Shown here: positions 1 to 8,469 of the stretch, piece by piece
Layout: each line of letters starts with the position of its first letter
How positions within the stretch are numbered: the stretch's first letter is position 1
Made by a program: the position numbers and the translations under genes
The notes under the pieces: generated by a model
Seen by the model: the letters and a program-made list of their open reading frames with translations, nothing else
What the model was told of the DNA's origin: nothing
The model's database searches: none
NCBI GenBank assembly: GCA_002071445.1
Contig: MWFE01000059.1
Coordinates: 1-54,802, forward strand
Direction: 5' to 3'
Length of the DNA: 54,802 nt
Source of the DNA: Bacteroidetes bacterium ADurb.Bin008
GTDB taxonomy: Bacteria; Bacteroidota; Bacteroidia; Bacteroidales; Tenuifilaceae

Positions 1-531
1 ACAACGCCGCTTGTATGCCGACAACCAGTTGTGATTTGCTTACAAAATGTATCTTTGATAGATTGCTAACATCAAAATTCATTTTTATCATCTTCCCATA
101 CAAGTTGTGATTTGCTTACAAAATGTATCTTTGATAGATTGCTAACATCAGGCGGGCGATCTGGACTACGGCGCATTCATGTTGTGATTTGCTTACAAAA
201 TGTATCTTTGATAGATTGCTAACATCTTCACCTCCAGCAGCGACACGCCGCACTCAAGTTGTGATTTGCTTACAAAATGTATCTTTGATAGATTGCTAAC
301 ATCGGAGGAGCTGGATAGGCTATATGGCCGACAGTTGTGATTTGCTTACAAAATGTATCTTTGATAGATTGCTAACATCCTTTGGAAAAATTGGAAGAAT
401 TGATTTCCTGTTGTGATTTGCTTACAAAATGTATCTTTGATAGATTGCTAACATCAACCGCATCATAGCGGGCAACAAATCAACAGTTGTGATTTGCTTA
501 CAAAATGTATCTTTGATAGATTGCTAACATC
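1..531 (+). CRISPR. Type II-C CRISPR array, left end outside the window
   Basis: Seven identical 46-nt repeats start at 28, 104, 181, 258, 334, 410 and 486. Each begins GTTGTGATTTGC and ends TTGCTAACATC. The six complete spacers are 30 or 31 nt, and bases 1-27 are most of a further spacer, so the array continues to the left. Orientation is taken as + because type II crRNAs carry spacer then a GUU-starting repeat, because the tracrRNA anti-repeat at 8470 pairs with repeat positions 1-24, and because a T-tailed hairpin follows at 612. All seven repeats are intact, with no degenerate copy at the visible end. The array converges with the - strand cas genes. Confidence 0.97.
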
Positions 532-611
532 AGACCACGATGTTTTGCGCTGGGTAATAGGATGTTAGTTCAGTATTTAGGATTAAAAATCGGATGGTTA
601 GCAATACCAAG

Positions 612-637
612 AAAGCTCCCTTTGGGGAGCTTTTTTT
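612..637 (+). terminator. Rho-independent terminator after the CRISPR array
   Basis: A perfect 9-bp stem (AAAGCTCCC at 612-620, GGGAGCTTT at 625-633) with a TTTG loop runs into a T tract to 637. It lies 80 nt beyond the last repeat and 55 nt before the end of cas2. The T tract suits + strand transcription, so it most likely ends the pre-crRNA before it runs into the converging cas genes. Confidence 0.8.
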
Positions 638-691
638 GTTGCACTACCATCGTAACCTTTCTGCATACCGGATAGCTACGCCACCCATATA

Positions 692-1024
692 TTAGAATAG
701 CTGTAGCTGGATATGGGGTGTTTCCTTCTCTTTGGGTTCCTTGCCGTAGTACAGCTCCATATCGCCAAACTGCTTATCGGTTATGCGCAGTATGCCCACA
801 TTGCCCCGGGGGGGCAGGTGTGACTTGACGCGTTTGATGTGCACCTCGGCATTCTCGCGACTGGGGCAGTGGCGTATGTATATGGAGAACTGGAACATGA
901 CAAAGCCGTCCTTGAGCATTTTCTTTCTAAAGTCGGCATAGATTTTCCTGTCCTTCTTGGTTTCGGTTGGCAAGTCGAATAGCACCATTACCCACATAAC
1001 CCTATACTCGCTTAGGCGTTCCAT
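692..1024 (-). CDS. cas2: CRISPR-associated endoribonuclease Cas2
   Basis: A 110-aa protein with the Cas2 ferredoxin-like start: [15 protein letters not shown], whose strand-1 aspartate is the metal-binding position of the family, then an [10 protein letters not shown] helix and an RxCxSxENAEVH segment. Cas2 dimers hold two Cas1 dimers together in the complex that inserts new spacers. Its ATG overlaps the cas1 stop by one base (TAATG), indicating coupled translation. It is the last gene of the cas set and faces the array tail to tail. Length and context are normal for type II-C. Confidence 0.96.
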   Translation of the reverse strand: MERLSEYRVMWVMVLFDLPTETKKDRKIYADFRKKMLKDGFVMFQFSIYIRHCPSRENAEVHIKRVKSHLPPRGNVGILRITDKQFGDMELYYGKEPKEKETPHIQLQLF

Positions 1025-1959
1025 TATTCAACAAATTGGGGATATGCCACCCTTCGTGCCGTGCCCTCGAAGCAGCTGTTGAGCGAGGCGGTGGTTTGCG
1101 ACAGGGCCAGCATCAGGGGGCTTCGCCGCTCGTTGATCAGCACGTCCAGCGTGGGGATGCTAAGCAGCTGGCACTTCACCTCTTGGGAGAGCTGGTGGTA
1201 GTCCGCTCCCTCTTGCACAATTTTAAGCACCACCCTATCCACAAAGGGACGGTAGGGTTCCATAATATCGTCGGCCAGGCAGTAGGCGTTGTAGCGATTG
1301 TGGTGGTGTAAGCCCAGGGTGGGTAGCAGCCCCGATGCCACCAGGGCCCTTGCGGCAATGGCCCTCAGAATGGCGTAGCCATAGTTAAGCAGATTGTTTG
1401 GTGGTGGTTCATCGCGTCCCCTTCGAAAGTCCTCTATGGGGAATAGGTTTGCCCAGTAGTAGGCTGCCGCCCTAGCCTCGTGGTTCTCGGTATCGCCCGA
1501 GGCAACCCTTGCGGCCCACCACTGCATATTCTCTACATCGGCACCACGGGCTATCCTAAGCAGAGTGGCCTGATTGGTAATCTTAGCCTTTACCGTTTGC
1601 TGCCACAGCTGTTTTTTTAGCGGTACCGATGCATCAATCTGCTGCCTGAATCGCTCGGTTTGCACCGTATTGCCCTCCAGTGGCAGCAGCAGGCCCACGG
1701 GCATATGGGCACTATTGCAGGTTACCAGGGCGCAGTTGTTGGCCAGTAGCTTCTCCATTAGCCCGTGGGTAAGGGTAATCTGCTGATGGTCGGTTATCAC
1801 CACACCGATATCCTCAATGGGTATGGTGGTCTCTGAATCCCTCCTGAAACTCTTGGGGAGGGTTTCGTTCTTTTCCACTTCGGGAAGCCGCACCACCAGC
1901 TGCTCGTGTCGGGTGCTAAGGTAGGCGGGGTTCCCAAAGTAAAGGGTACGCTTAATCAT
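1024..1959 (-). CDS. cas1: CRISPR-associated endonuclease Cas1 (type II)
   Basis: A 311-aa integrase subunit of the spacer-acquisition complex. The start [15 protein letters not shown], followed by [23 protein letters not shown], is typical of type II Cas1. The metal-site region includes [25 protein letters not shown] and [19 protein letters not shown], which hold the conserved His and Asp residues. It overlaps cas2 by one base. About 2.1 kb of mobile-element sequence separates it from cas9, although these genes normally adjoin in type II-C loci. No clear TAnnTTTG promoter was seen just upstream. A 9-bp inverted repeat (1969-1977 with 2019-2027) sits in its leader. Confidence 0.97.
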   Translation of the reverse strand: MIKRTLYFGNPAYLSTRHEQLVVRLPEVEKNETLPKSFRRDSETTIPIEDIGVVITDHQQITLTHGLMEKLLANNCALVTCNSAHMPVGLLLPLEGNTVQTERFRQQIDASVPLKKQLWQQTVKAKITNQATLLRIARGADVENMQWWAARVASGDTENHEARAAAYYWANLFPIEDFRRGRDEPPPNNLLNYGYAILRAIAARALVASGLLPTLGLHHHNRYNAYCLADDIMEPYRPFVDRVVLKIVQEGADYHQLSQEVKCQLLSIPTLDVLINERRSPLMLALSQTTASLNSCFEGTARRVAYPQFVE

Positions 1960-2096
1960 AGTGCTCAGGTGTTGGTTTATAGCATTATACGTTTTTTTAC
2001 ATACACAATGTTGTTTTTAACCAACACATTATGAGCAATTTGCCTAATTCTTTGATGAATGACCCTTTTGGTGCTGTGGGCGTAACATTCTCACAC

Positions 2097-2175
2097 AAAG
2101 CACTATTTGATGAAGCAGATTGGTTGTTCATCACCGGTTTAGAGATAACCAAAGCGCCTCAATACGTTTACGGTT
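2097..2175 (-). pseudogene. Relic of a RAYT transposase 3' end
   Basis: These 79 bases match 2704-2782 at 72 of 79 positions. The matched stretch covers the last codons and stop of the intact RAYT gene plus about 34 downstream bases. It is therefore the leftover tail of a second RAYT copy. A matching 5' relic lies at 3932-4031, on the other side of the intact copy. Confidence 0.7.
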
Positions 2176-2705
2176 CCTGACTTGTTCCCTTTAGTGCGTT
2201 GCGTTAGATATATCTTTTCAATTATTTTCAAGTATTCGGAGGGAATTTTGGTTCTTATCTTAACCCCTTTAAATGTTTCTCGAAACTTCGTGGCTCATTT
2301 TCCATTGGGGCTTTGCCCCAAACCCCATTCACTTTTTTGTCTTGATACAAAAAAGTAAACAAAAAAAATCAAGGTAAACCGATGCTTCACCCCGCCCTGC
2401 CCAAATTCTCGGATTCTAGCCCAAGCTGGTAAACCTCTTGGGCAGAATCCTACGGGTTTGGCCATTCACGCCATCGCCGGCCCGCCGGTTTACCGGGCCC
2501 ACGCACTTTTGGCTGTGCGGAAAGGCCCTAGTGTTGGTCTTAAAGGATTTGGGGGTTGCGGGATGCGGAGTTGGTCGTTGCTCATTGCTCATTGCCTTTG
2601 GTTGAAAAAACGTCTTAGTGCGGTAAATTTCTCCCTTTTTTCAATGCTTACATTGATTATTAGTCATTTACCATCGTACTAATTTGAAAGGGGACAAGTC
2701 AGGAA
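2174..2705. mobile_element. 532-bp element with 19-bp terminal inverted repeats, no transposase
   Basis: TTCCTGACTTGTTCCCTTT at 2174-2192 is the reverse complement of 2687-2705 with one mismatch. The element overlaps, at its edges, the 79-bp direct repeats 2097-2175 and 2704-2782. Inside are two hairpins, TGGGGCTTTGCCCCA (2306-2320) and a perfect 10-bp stem ACTTTTTTGT/ACAAAAAAGT (2331-2356). I recall similar TTTTTTGTCTTGATACAAAA sequences as frequent intergenic repeats in Bacteroidota. No credible gene is present. It could be a MITE-like non-autonomous element or a RAYT-mobilised composite repeat. Confidence 0.55.
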
Positions 2706-2737
2706 AGCACTATTTGATGAAGTTGACAGGTTGTTCA

Positions 2738-3364
2738 TCACCGGTTTAGAGATAACCCAAACGCCTCAATACGTTTTCGGTTGATTAGCTTACCATCTCT
2801 AAAGCCCATAATATCGGGATACGATGAGAATTCCCAATCCTCGCATTTTGTTACCAATCCATCCTTAACGGGATTAAAGTTGATATAGTTGAAACAGATA
2901 TTGGGGTATTGATTTTCGGGGTGTTGAATATTTATTTGTGTAATACCCGGGCTATGAAACCAACCCGGGGTTATTCCCTGATTGAGTGTAAGGCAAATAG
3001 CCTTGGTTTGCTGTTGGAAAAGGGCACCTGAGCTTTTCTCCTGAATATTAATGGCGCGGGTATAGGATCGGAGCATAATGCCGATGGAGTGGTTTAAAGT
3101 TCGTGTTTTACTACTCAAGGTTTGACTTGAAGTCAAGCCTTGAGTAGTTCCTTGAGTAGAAACACTCAATTCCACCCTGTTCACATGCACCATCAAGTGG
3201 AAATGGTTGGGCATCAGGCACCAGGCAAGTATATCGGCAAAAGGCAGAACGTGTTGTTCAATCTTTTTTAGGAAGAACAGGTAGTTCTCCCTGCTAAAAA
3301 AGATACGCCCGTGGTTGTTGCCCTGATTATAGATATGATATAGATGCCCTTCCTCAAAAATCAT
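2738..3364 (-). CDS. REP-associated tyrosine transposase (RAYT, Y1 HUH family)
   Basis: A 208-aa single-strand DNA transposase-like protein of the IS200/REP type. It has the opening GHLYHIYNQGNN, an HUH motif (His54-Phe-His56) and a likely catalytic tyrosine at 101 in LRSYTRA. Such enzymes cut at REP hairpins, and the 33-nt palindrome at 3378-3410 just upstream is a plausible target. Residues 73-85 are encoded by another perfect-type palindrome (3111-3147), which looks like an in-frame REP insertion between the HUH and tyrosine regions. The gene sits between cas1 and cas9. Length is normal for the family; whether the insertion leaves it active cannot be told. Confidence 0.85.
   Translation of the reverse strand: MIFEEGHLYHIYNQGNNHGRIFFSRENYLFFLKKIEQHVLPFADILAWCLMPNHFHLMVHVNRVELSVSTQGTTQGLTSSQTLSSKTRTLNHSIGIMLRSYTRAINIQEKSSGALFQQQTKAICLTLNQGITPGWFHSPGITQINIQHPENQYPNICFNYINFNPVKDGLVTKCEDWEFSSYPDIMGFRDGKLINRKRIEAFGLSLNR
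3111..3147. repeat. REP-like palindrome inside the RAYT gene
   Basis: This 37-nt palindrome has two 18-nt arms, a single-base loop and one wobble mismatch. Its core TTGACTT-G-AAGTCAA resembles the core TTGACT-CAA-AGTCAA of the palindrome at 4051-4083. It keeps the RAYT reading frame open. Confidence 0.75.
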
Positions 3365-3377
3365 AACGTATCATGTT

Positions 3378-3410
3378 ACTGAAGGGTTGCCTTGGAGACA
3401 ACCCTTTAGT
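3378..3410. repeat. 33-nt REP-like hairpin upstream of RAYT
   Basis: Arms AAGGGTTG (3382-3389) and CAACCCTT (3399-3406) pair perfectly. An outer ACT/AGT pairing extends the element to 33 nt. It lies 14 bases before the RAYT start codon and corresponds in place and length to the palindrome at 4051-4083 upstream of the RAYT relic. Confidence 0.7.
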
Positions 3411-3428
3411 GGAGGCAAATCTTTCATT

Positions 3429-3902
3429 TTAGTCATCATAGTTGTATTTTGCATTTATTTCTTCATCCGACAGATATCGCATCTTCTCTTCGTCCCAATA
3501 CTTTTCGTAATCGAACATTTCCATATGCCAAGTACCATTGGTACCTCTAAGAACCGGAACCTCTTGTTTCCAATATTCTACCAATTTGGTGTACTGTTGG
3601 CGTTCATTAAACTCACCTTTTCTAAAGTCGGCCTCGTAATTAAATGCACGCCAAAGTTCAAGAATACTTTGTTTCAATAAACTAACCTGTTGGTCAGTTA
3701 AGCGATCTTCGGGTGGAAAATAGATGTGGGGCACGCCAAATATGCTCTCCATGGTTTGGTGTTCCTCCTCAAGCGATACTTCCAAGTCAATCACATCCCG
3801 TAGCACTTCCATATCCTCTGGCAATTCCATAAGGCGAGGTGAAGGGCGATTCCTCTGCGCTTCGCGCAGCATTTCGAGGAGTTGTTGTATATATCTGTTC
3901 AT
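3429..3902 (-). CDS. Hypothetical protein between RAYT and cas9
   Basis: A 157-aa acidic soluble protein that I do not recognise. It has no signal peptide or membrane segment. It opens with a charged helix (MNRYIQQLLEMLREAQ), contains several aromatic-rich stretches such as WRAFNYEADFRKGEF, and ends in KYNYDD. It lies upstream of RAYT on the same strand and inside the segment bounded by the two RAYT relics, so it probably arrived with that segment. Nothing ties it to CRISPR function except its position. Confidence 0.6.
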   Translation of the reverse strand: MNRYIQQLLEMLREAQRNRPSPRLMELPEDMEVLRDVIDLEVSLEEEHQTMESIFGVPHIYFPPEDRLTDQQVSLLKQSILELWRAFNYEADFRKGEFNERQQYTKLVEYWKQEVPVLRGTNGTWHMEMFDYEKYWDEEKMRYLSDEEINAKYNYDD

Positions 3903-3931
3903 ACTTATGCTTTAAAAATATTTCCTAATTT

Positions 3932-4031
3932 ATTCATTTTGAAACGAGGTAATATCCCTTTCAAAAAAGATGTGCTGGCGGTTGTTGCCCTGATTGTAGA
4001 TATGGTATAGATGACCCTGCTCGATAATCAT
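3932..4031 (-). pseudogene. Relic of a RAYT transposase 5' end
   Basis: From an ATG at 4029-4031 the - strand reads MIIEQGHLYHIYNQGNN and on to a stop after 33 codons. The first 25 residues nearly repeat the start of the intact RAYT; homology ends after FFER. The upstream palindrome is retained (4051-4083). With the 3' relic at 2097-2175 it suggests an older RAYT copy whose interior was replaced by the present 1.8-kb segment. Confidence 0.75.
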
Positions 4032-4050
4032 TACAACAAATTATGAGGTT

Positions 4051-4083
4051 ACTTAGGGGTTGACTCAAAGTCAACCCCTAAGT
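4051..4083. repeat. Perfect 33-nt REP-like palindrome after cas9
   Basis: Arms ACTTAGGGGTTGACT (4051-4065) and AGTCAACCCCTAAGT (4069-4083) pair over 15 bp with a CAA loop. It begins 8 bases past the cas9 stop and 20 bases before the RAYT relic's start codon. No T tract follows on the cas9 strand, so it reads as a RAYT-type REP rather than an intrinsic terminator, though it could still protect the cas9 mRNA 3' end. Confidence 0.8.
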
Positions 4084-4091
4084 GGTTTTAT

Positions 4092-7000
4092 TCAATACTC
4101 CCCCACTCCAACTATATCACCAAGGTGGTTGGTTCGAACTTTAACAATACCATCGATGCCTTTCAAACCTTCTCTTTTCCAAAAGAAATTTTTAGTGCCT
4201 GAAAGGTTGTCAACACTCGTTTCAAGGTGATGTCTGAAGAAATAATCTTTTGTAGCAATTTTTTGCACCCTAAAAAGGTTTGGACTAATAAGAGCCTTGT
4301 TAGCGGGGTCGAGCAAATCAATTTCAGAAGGGTCGAACCCAGTTTTCTTATTGGGAAAAACAAAAAGTTCATTCTGCTTCATGGTGAAAAGGAATTTCCA
4401 ACCTAAATAAGAGTTATACCCCTTATCAATTATGGGTAGCCCTTGGTTTACACGGGTTACCGCTTCAAAAAACGAAACCACTTTTTCCTGTAGTGCTCCC
4501 TGCTCGTCGCGGTAAATGGCCACATGGTGGTTATTGCCTGTACTCACAAAATCAACTGGTATGGGATTGCCGTGCTTATCAAGTATCAGCTTACCATGAT
4601 GGTCCTTTTTATAGTGAAGTGGCTCGGCGTTCTTCACCCCGCTTATGGTAACCCGCTTAATGGCTATCCCTTTTTCCTTGTTTTGCCATATGGGATTTAA
4701 ATCAAGGTCGGAGAAAGCCTTTTTGGCATCGCCCCCAAACTCCTGTAGCCTTTCCCTCAGTAATTTTACAATCCCCTTGTCAAGTACTTTGTCAATGTCC
4801 TTGTCTTCTTTAAAGTTTTCGGGGGTTACATCTTTTCTAACAGAGTAATCGGTTGCCGAACATGATAGTTTTACCTGTTCAGGTACCTTTTTAGTTTGCG
4901 TTTCATCGGTATATATTGGTTTTTTGGAGGGCGAATTGGCACCACCAAATGCTTTTTTGGGGTCGTTGTTATACTCAGCAAGTCTTTGGAGCAAAGCGTT
5001 ACGATATACAGGATTGGCGACTTTTGCTATGGTTTCCAAATCAAACTTTGTGCCCACCTTTTCCATTTTGGTTTCGTAGTAGTGGTATAAGCCATATACC
5101 GTTTCTTTGTGTAGCTGCCCTCGGGGCGTAAGGGTAATTTGTGGTTGACTTTTTCCGGAAATTCTATTCTTGTTCTTAGTAACCACCTTATTTTTACTCT
5201 TATGCGAAATGATTACGTTTTCCAAATGTTTTTTAGCCTCGAGTCTAAAGTTGGGCATTGGCTCTTTAAATAACCTGGTTTTTGTACCATTTTTATTTAC
5301 ATGCTCTTCCAACTCTTTTTTCTCTATGGCTATGATATTGCCATGAAGTTTATGGGTGGGGTTATTTCTCGCATTCAGGTAGTTGAGATATTGTATATGG
5401 CTGTGCTTGGTGAATGCAACAGTAAGAGCATCCATAGCATGATGGCGGTGATCATTGCGCTTGGTCCAATCCTTAATCACTTCCACTTGTTGTCCATACT
5501 TGCGCTCCTCCATTTCGGTAAGCCCTAATGCACGATATTTGGGCAGATTTAGTTCTTTCATCACATTTATTAGCCCCCAATCTTCGCGTAACTTATCTGT
5601 AACCTGCCCTGTGGTAGTGACTACCCTTCTGGTAATGGTAAATAGCATCTCCTTAGCCTTTTTGGCAATATACTGGGTCTCACGCAAGTCGCGCTCAATT
5701 AATCCATCTTCAATTTCACTCTCACTTTTCAGCAGTTTTCTATACTTGGCTTTGGACAATCCACCTTCTTTTGACTTTTGTCCAAGTTGAAAAAGTTTCT
5801 CTATTCTTACCACAAACTCGTCCAATTTTCCCTCGCCATAATCTTCCAAAATGTAATCGTAGGCTGTTCTATTACCTTTTTTTAAATTTTCATCTCTATA
5901 TACTACTGTTTTGTTTGAAAAACTATCGTCAAAAAGCCTAGATTGAGGGATAATGTGCTCTATATCTATCTCTTTGCTGTATAATTTTTCTCTCGGAATA
6001 TAGGTATTTGTGTATAAATCCTTGTAACCATTATCCTTAAGTTCTTCATATAGTTTGTATCGAATAATATCATTTCGGGTGGGATTTTTAATGCCAAATT
6101 CATTTTGCAGTAGTTTGGCAATTTGCTCATGTTGACCTTTGGCCTTATTAATACCCTCGGTTATCTGTTTACGTTTTTCTGCACTATTCTTCAGTTCTCT
6201 TGCCAACTCAATACGTATCTCATCAAAATGAAAATCTTCGGGTTTTCCCTTTGCCTTTAGTTTTTTATTCTCTATGTCGATAAGGGTATTTACCACGTTC
6301 ACCATTTGGTTAAGTACCTTCTCCACTACTGGTTGTCTTAAACTATTCTTTTTAAGAAGTTCGAGGCGTCGCTTAAGAATCCTGTTCTCCAATTCATCCT
6401 TTGTAAACGAATGTTTAGAGTGCCTATAACCTGCCAAACTACAAGCTTCATCATATTGATGCTCCTTTATATAAGGAAGAATTCTACGAATGGCCTTAGT
6501 TGAAAGGTTGCCATAATCGTCGAGTAGTGGAACATTAGCCAATATACGACCATACTCTTCCGAGAAACCAAATTTCTCCTCCAGTAGTTTGTACAACCGT
6601 TCATTTCCGCTTTTAGAATTATCACCTTCATAGGAATAAAGCAAATGCCACAATTGGTAGAAAGGCTGCTGCTCAAATGCTTTGCCCTCAAGTTCTGCAT
6701 TAAAATCTAGGATACTTGTATCAATACCAAGGGTTTCGAACACAGCAACTACCATCTCCTTAATCTGCGAAGCTGGAACTTTTAGGTCATCCAATTCTAT
6801 CTCATCCTTCGATGTTTTAACCCTAAGGTAATCCCTTACATCGTGCCCTGATAATTCAATTATTTTTAGATACGCATCGTATAGTGCCCTGTTGGTACGA
6901 TTTCCATCAATAGACTTGTAATTCATCTCCCACTCTTTGGTGTTGCATCCCAACATTTCAAGAATAGCATCATCTTTAAGCGTGCCCTTTATATTCAACT

Positions 7001-8429
7001 CATCAAATAACAGCTGCTTTTCTTCAAGATTAAGGGAGAATATTTCTTTTTCCTGTTCAAACAACGTGGTTTGTTTAACATCTCCAACTGGCTTTCTCTT
7101 TTTGCTTCCCTTCTTTTTTACAACCATATTATTTAGAATCTGCCAAATCTTAAATTCTTGGAATAGTGGCGATGACCTAGGAGCAACCCTTGCGCCTATG
7201 GTTTTGGTTGTTTTCTTTCCATCCTTTTCAACCTCAATAACTTTGCTTTCAAATTCGCAGAAACTGATGAGTTCTTTTTGCGATTTAAGTCTTCGCTGAT
7301 AGAAAATAATGGTATCGCGAATTTCACTTTTCAATTCGGGGGTAAGTACAGTGTGATATTTGGCTTGGGTTTCCCAAATTTTTTCAAATTCATCTAAATA
7401 ATCCTGCCTGTAAAAAACTTGATTCTTAAGACGTGTGTGTCTGTTTTCCTGTAATTGTTTGTATAAATACTGCCCTACGGTTTGCTTATTGAAATAGAGT
7501 TCCTTGCTTCTATCTGAAATACTGCCCAAATAGCCACTGGAACTGCTCAGATTCTTATTAATTTCAGCAATTACATATGCTGCTTCTTCCTTTGCTAGCT
7601 GTAAGTTAATGGCATCATTTCGCCACTTATATGCCTGCAACCTTTTCCTTTCCGTTAGATTTAGTTTAATGGTTTTCTCAGTTTTTAAACTATCCTCAAG
7701 GTCTTTAATATCGGCAGTATTAAAGCCATATCTATTCCAAAAAATTGCTGCAGTAGCACGTTGCCCCTTACCTTTGACTTCCTCGTAAAAAGTATCAGTA
7801 AATACATCTGGATAGTACTGCTTCTGCTTTTGCCACACCCTATCAAATTCGGCTTGCAGGTCGGAGCGATAAAAATCGGGCACTGCTTTTTTCCCTTCTT
7901 TCAATAGTTGAAATACATATTGACCTGGCGTTAGGTTCTCTTCGTAAAGTTTTTTTGCAATAGCCATTCCATCAATAGCCTGCCCCTCGTCGTCATCCTT
8001 AGCTTTACGGTTGCTTTTATATCCGCGTTTCTTATTTATAGCCAGCAGAACCCTTGCAAATTCGTCCAATTCAATGCGTTCTGTGGTAGCCTTCGACCTT
8101 ATGGCCCATGTACTATGGGTTGTGTTTTTCCCATCTTCTGTCAATATGGTACTCTCATTCAATATATTATGCTTCTTGAGAATTTTATTCAAGTTCTCTC
8201 TACGGTCTTTATATCTATCCAAATTTCTTCGGGCCCCGCGTTTAAGCGTTCTTTCAGCATTAACAGAAAATGGGCGCCCTTTCTCAAAGTTTGTTTGCTC
8301 ATCCACAGTAAGTGGATTCACACGCACTCCAATCTGTTTTATTTCAGATTTTTCGTAATTATCATCCTCAATTACGTAGGCCCACCCTATAGAAGTGGTA
8401 CCTAGATCTAACCCTAAAATTTTTTTCAT
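4092..8429 (-). CDS. cas9: Cas9 RNA-guided endonuclease, type II-C
   Basis: A 1445-aa effector that cuts DNA matching a crRNA:tracrRNA guide. RuvC-I has Asp8 in LGLDLGTTSIGW. An arginine-rich bridge helix spans about 59-82. RuvC-II has Glu741 in IRIELARE. The HNH site has His825 in DIEHIIPQS with Asn848 after it. RuvC-III has His997 and Asp1000 in HRHHAMDAL. All key residues for cutting both strands are therefore present. No csn2 or cas4 is in view and the array pairs with a nearby tracrRNA, which fits II-C. The length matches the large Bacteroidota II-C branch. The C-terminal 400 residues are the expected PAM-reading region, but the PAM cannot be read from sequence. Confidence 0.98.
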   Translation of the reverse strand: MKKILGLDLGTTSIGWAYVIEDDNYEKSEIKQIGVRVNPLTVDEQTNFEKGRPFSVNAERTLKRGARRNLDRYKDRRENLNKILKKHNILNESTILTEDGKNTTHSTWAIRSKATTERIELDEFARVLLAINKKRGYKSNRKAKDDDEGQAIDGMAIAKKLYEENLTPGQYVFQLLKEGKKAVPDFYRSDLQAEFDRVWQKQKQYYPDVFTDTFYEEVKGKGQRATAAIFWNRYGFNTADIKDLEDSLKTEKTIKLNLTERKRLQAYKWRNDAINLQLAKEEAAYVIAEINKNLSSSSGYLGSISDRSKELYFNKQTVGQYLYKQLQENRHTRLKNQVFYRQDYLDEFEKIWETQAKYHTVLTPELKSEIRDTIIFYQRRLKSQKELISFCEFESKVIEVEKDGKKTTKTIGARVAPRSSPLFQEFKIWQILNNMVVKKKGSKKRKPVGDVKQTTLFEQEKEIFSLNLEEKQLLFDELNIKGTLKDDAILEMLGCNTKEWEMNYKSIDGNRTNRALYDAYLKIIELSGHDVRDYLRVKTSKDEIELDDLKVPASQIKEMVVAVFETLGIDTSILDFNAELEGKAFEQQPFYQLWHLLYSYEGDNSKSGNERLYKLLEEKFGFSEEYGRILANVPLLDDYGNLSTKAIRRILPYIKEHQYDEACSLAGYRHSKHSFTKDELENRILKRRLELLKKNSLRQPVVEKVLNQMVNVVNTLIDIENKKLKAKGKPEDFHFDEIRIELARELKNSAEKRKQITEGINKAKGQHEQIAKLLQNEFGIKNPTRNDIIRYKLYEELKDNGYKDLYTNTYIPREKLYSKEIDIEHIIPQSRLFDDSFSNKTVVYRDENLKKGNRTAYDYILEDYGEGKLDEFVVRIEKLFQLGQKSKEGGLSKAKYRKLLKSESEIEDGLIERDLRETQYIAKKAKEMLFTITRRVVTTTGQVTDKLREDWGLINVMKELNLPKYRALGLTEMEERKYGQQVEVIKDWTKRNDHRHHAMDALTVAFTKHSHIQYLNYLNARNNPTHKLHGNIIAIEKKELEEHVNKNGTKTRLFKEPMPNFRLEAKKHLENVIISHKSKNKVVTKNKNRISGKSQPQITLTPRGQLHKETVYGLYHYYETKMEKVGTKFDLETIAKVANPVYRNALLQRLAEYNNDPKKAFGGANSPSKKPIYTDETQTKKVPEQVKLSCSATDYSVRKDVTPENFKEDKDIDKVLDKGIVKLLRERLQEFGGDAKKAFSDLDLNPIWQNKEKGIAIKRVTISGVKNAEPLHYKKDHHGKLILDKHGNPIPVDFVSTGNNHHVAIYRDEQGALQEKVVSFFEAVTRVNQGLPIIDKGYNSYLGWKFLFTMKQNELFVFPNKKTGFDPSEIDLLDPANKALISPNLFRVQKIATKDYFFRHHLETSVDNLSGTKNFFWKREGLKGIDGIVKVRTNHLGDIVGVGEY

Positions 8430-8433
8430 AATA

Positions 8434-8465
8434 TTTGGATTCTATGTGTTTATGAGTTAAATTTG
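8434..8465 (+). promoter_or_regulatory. tracrRNA promoter
   Basis: TTTG at 8434-8437, 20 bases, then TAAATTTG at 8458-8465 match the Bacteroidota sigma-ABfr consensus (TTTG-N19-21-TAnnTTTG). The predicted start near 8470-8472 coincides with the start of the anti-repeat. The promoter overlaps the untranslated leader of cas9, which begins at 8429 on the other strand. Confidence 0.8.
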
Positions 8466-8469
8466 TAAT

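Noticed and set aside
2458..2682. Possible small + strand gene inside the 532-bp element
   Set aside because: The sequence is part of a repeat-like non-coding element, with no start signal and no recognisable product.
4129..4138. GGTTCGAACT as a tRNA T-loop
   Set aside because: It lies inside cas9 coding sequence and no tRNA arms surround it.
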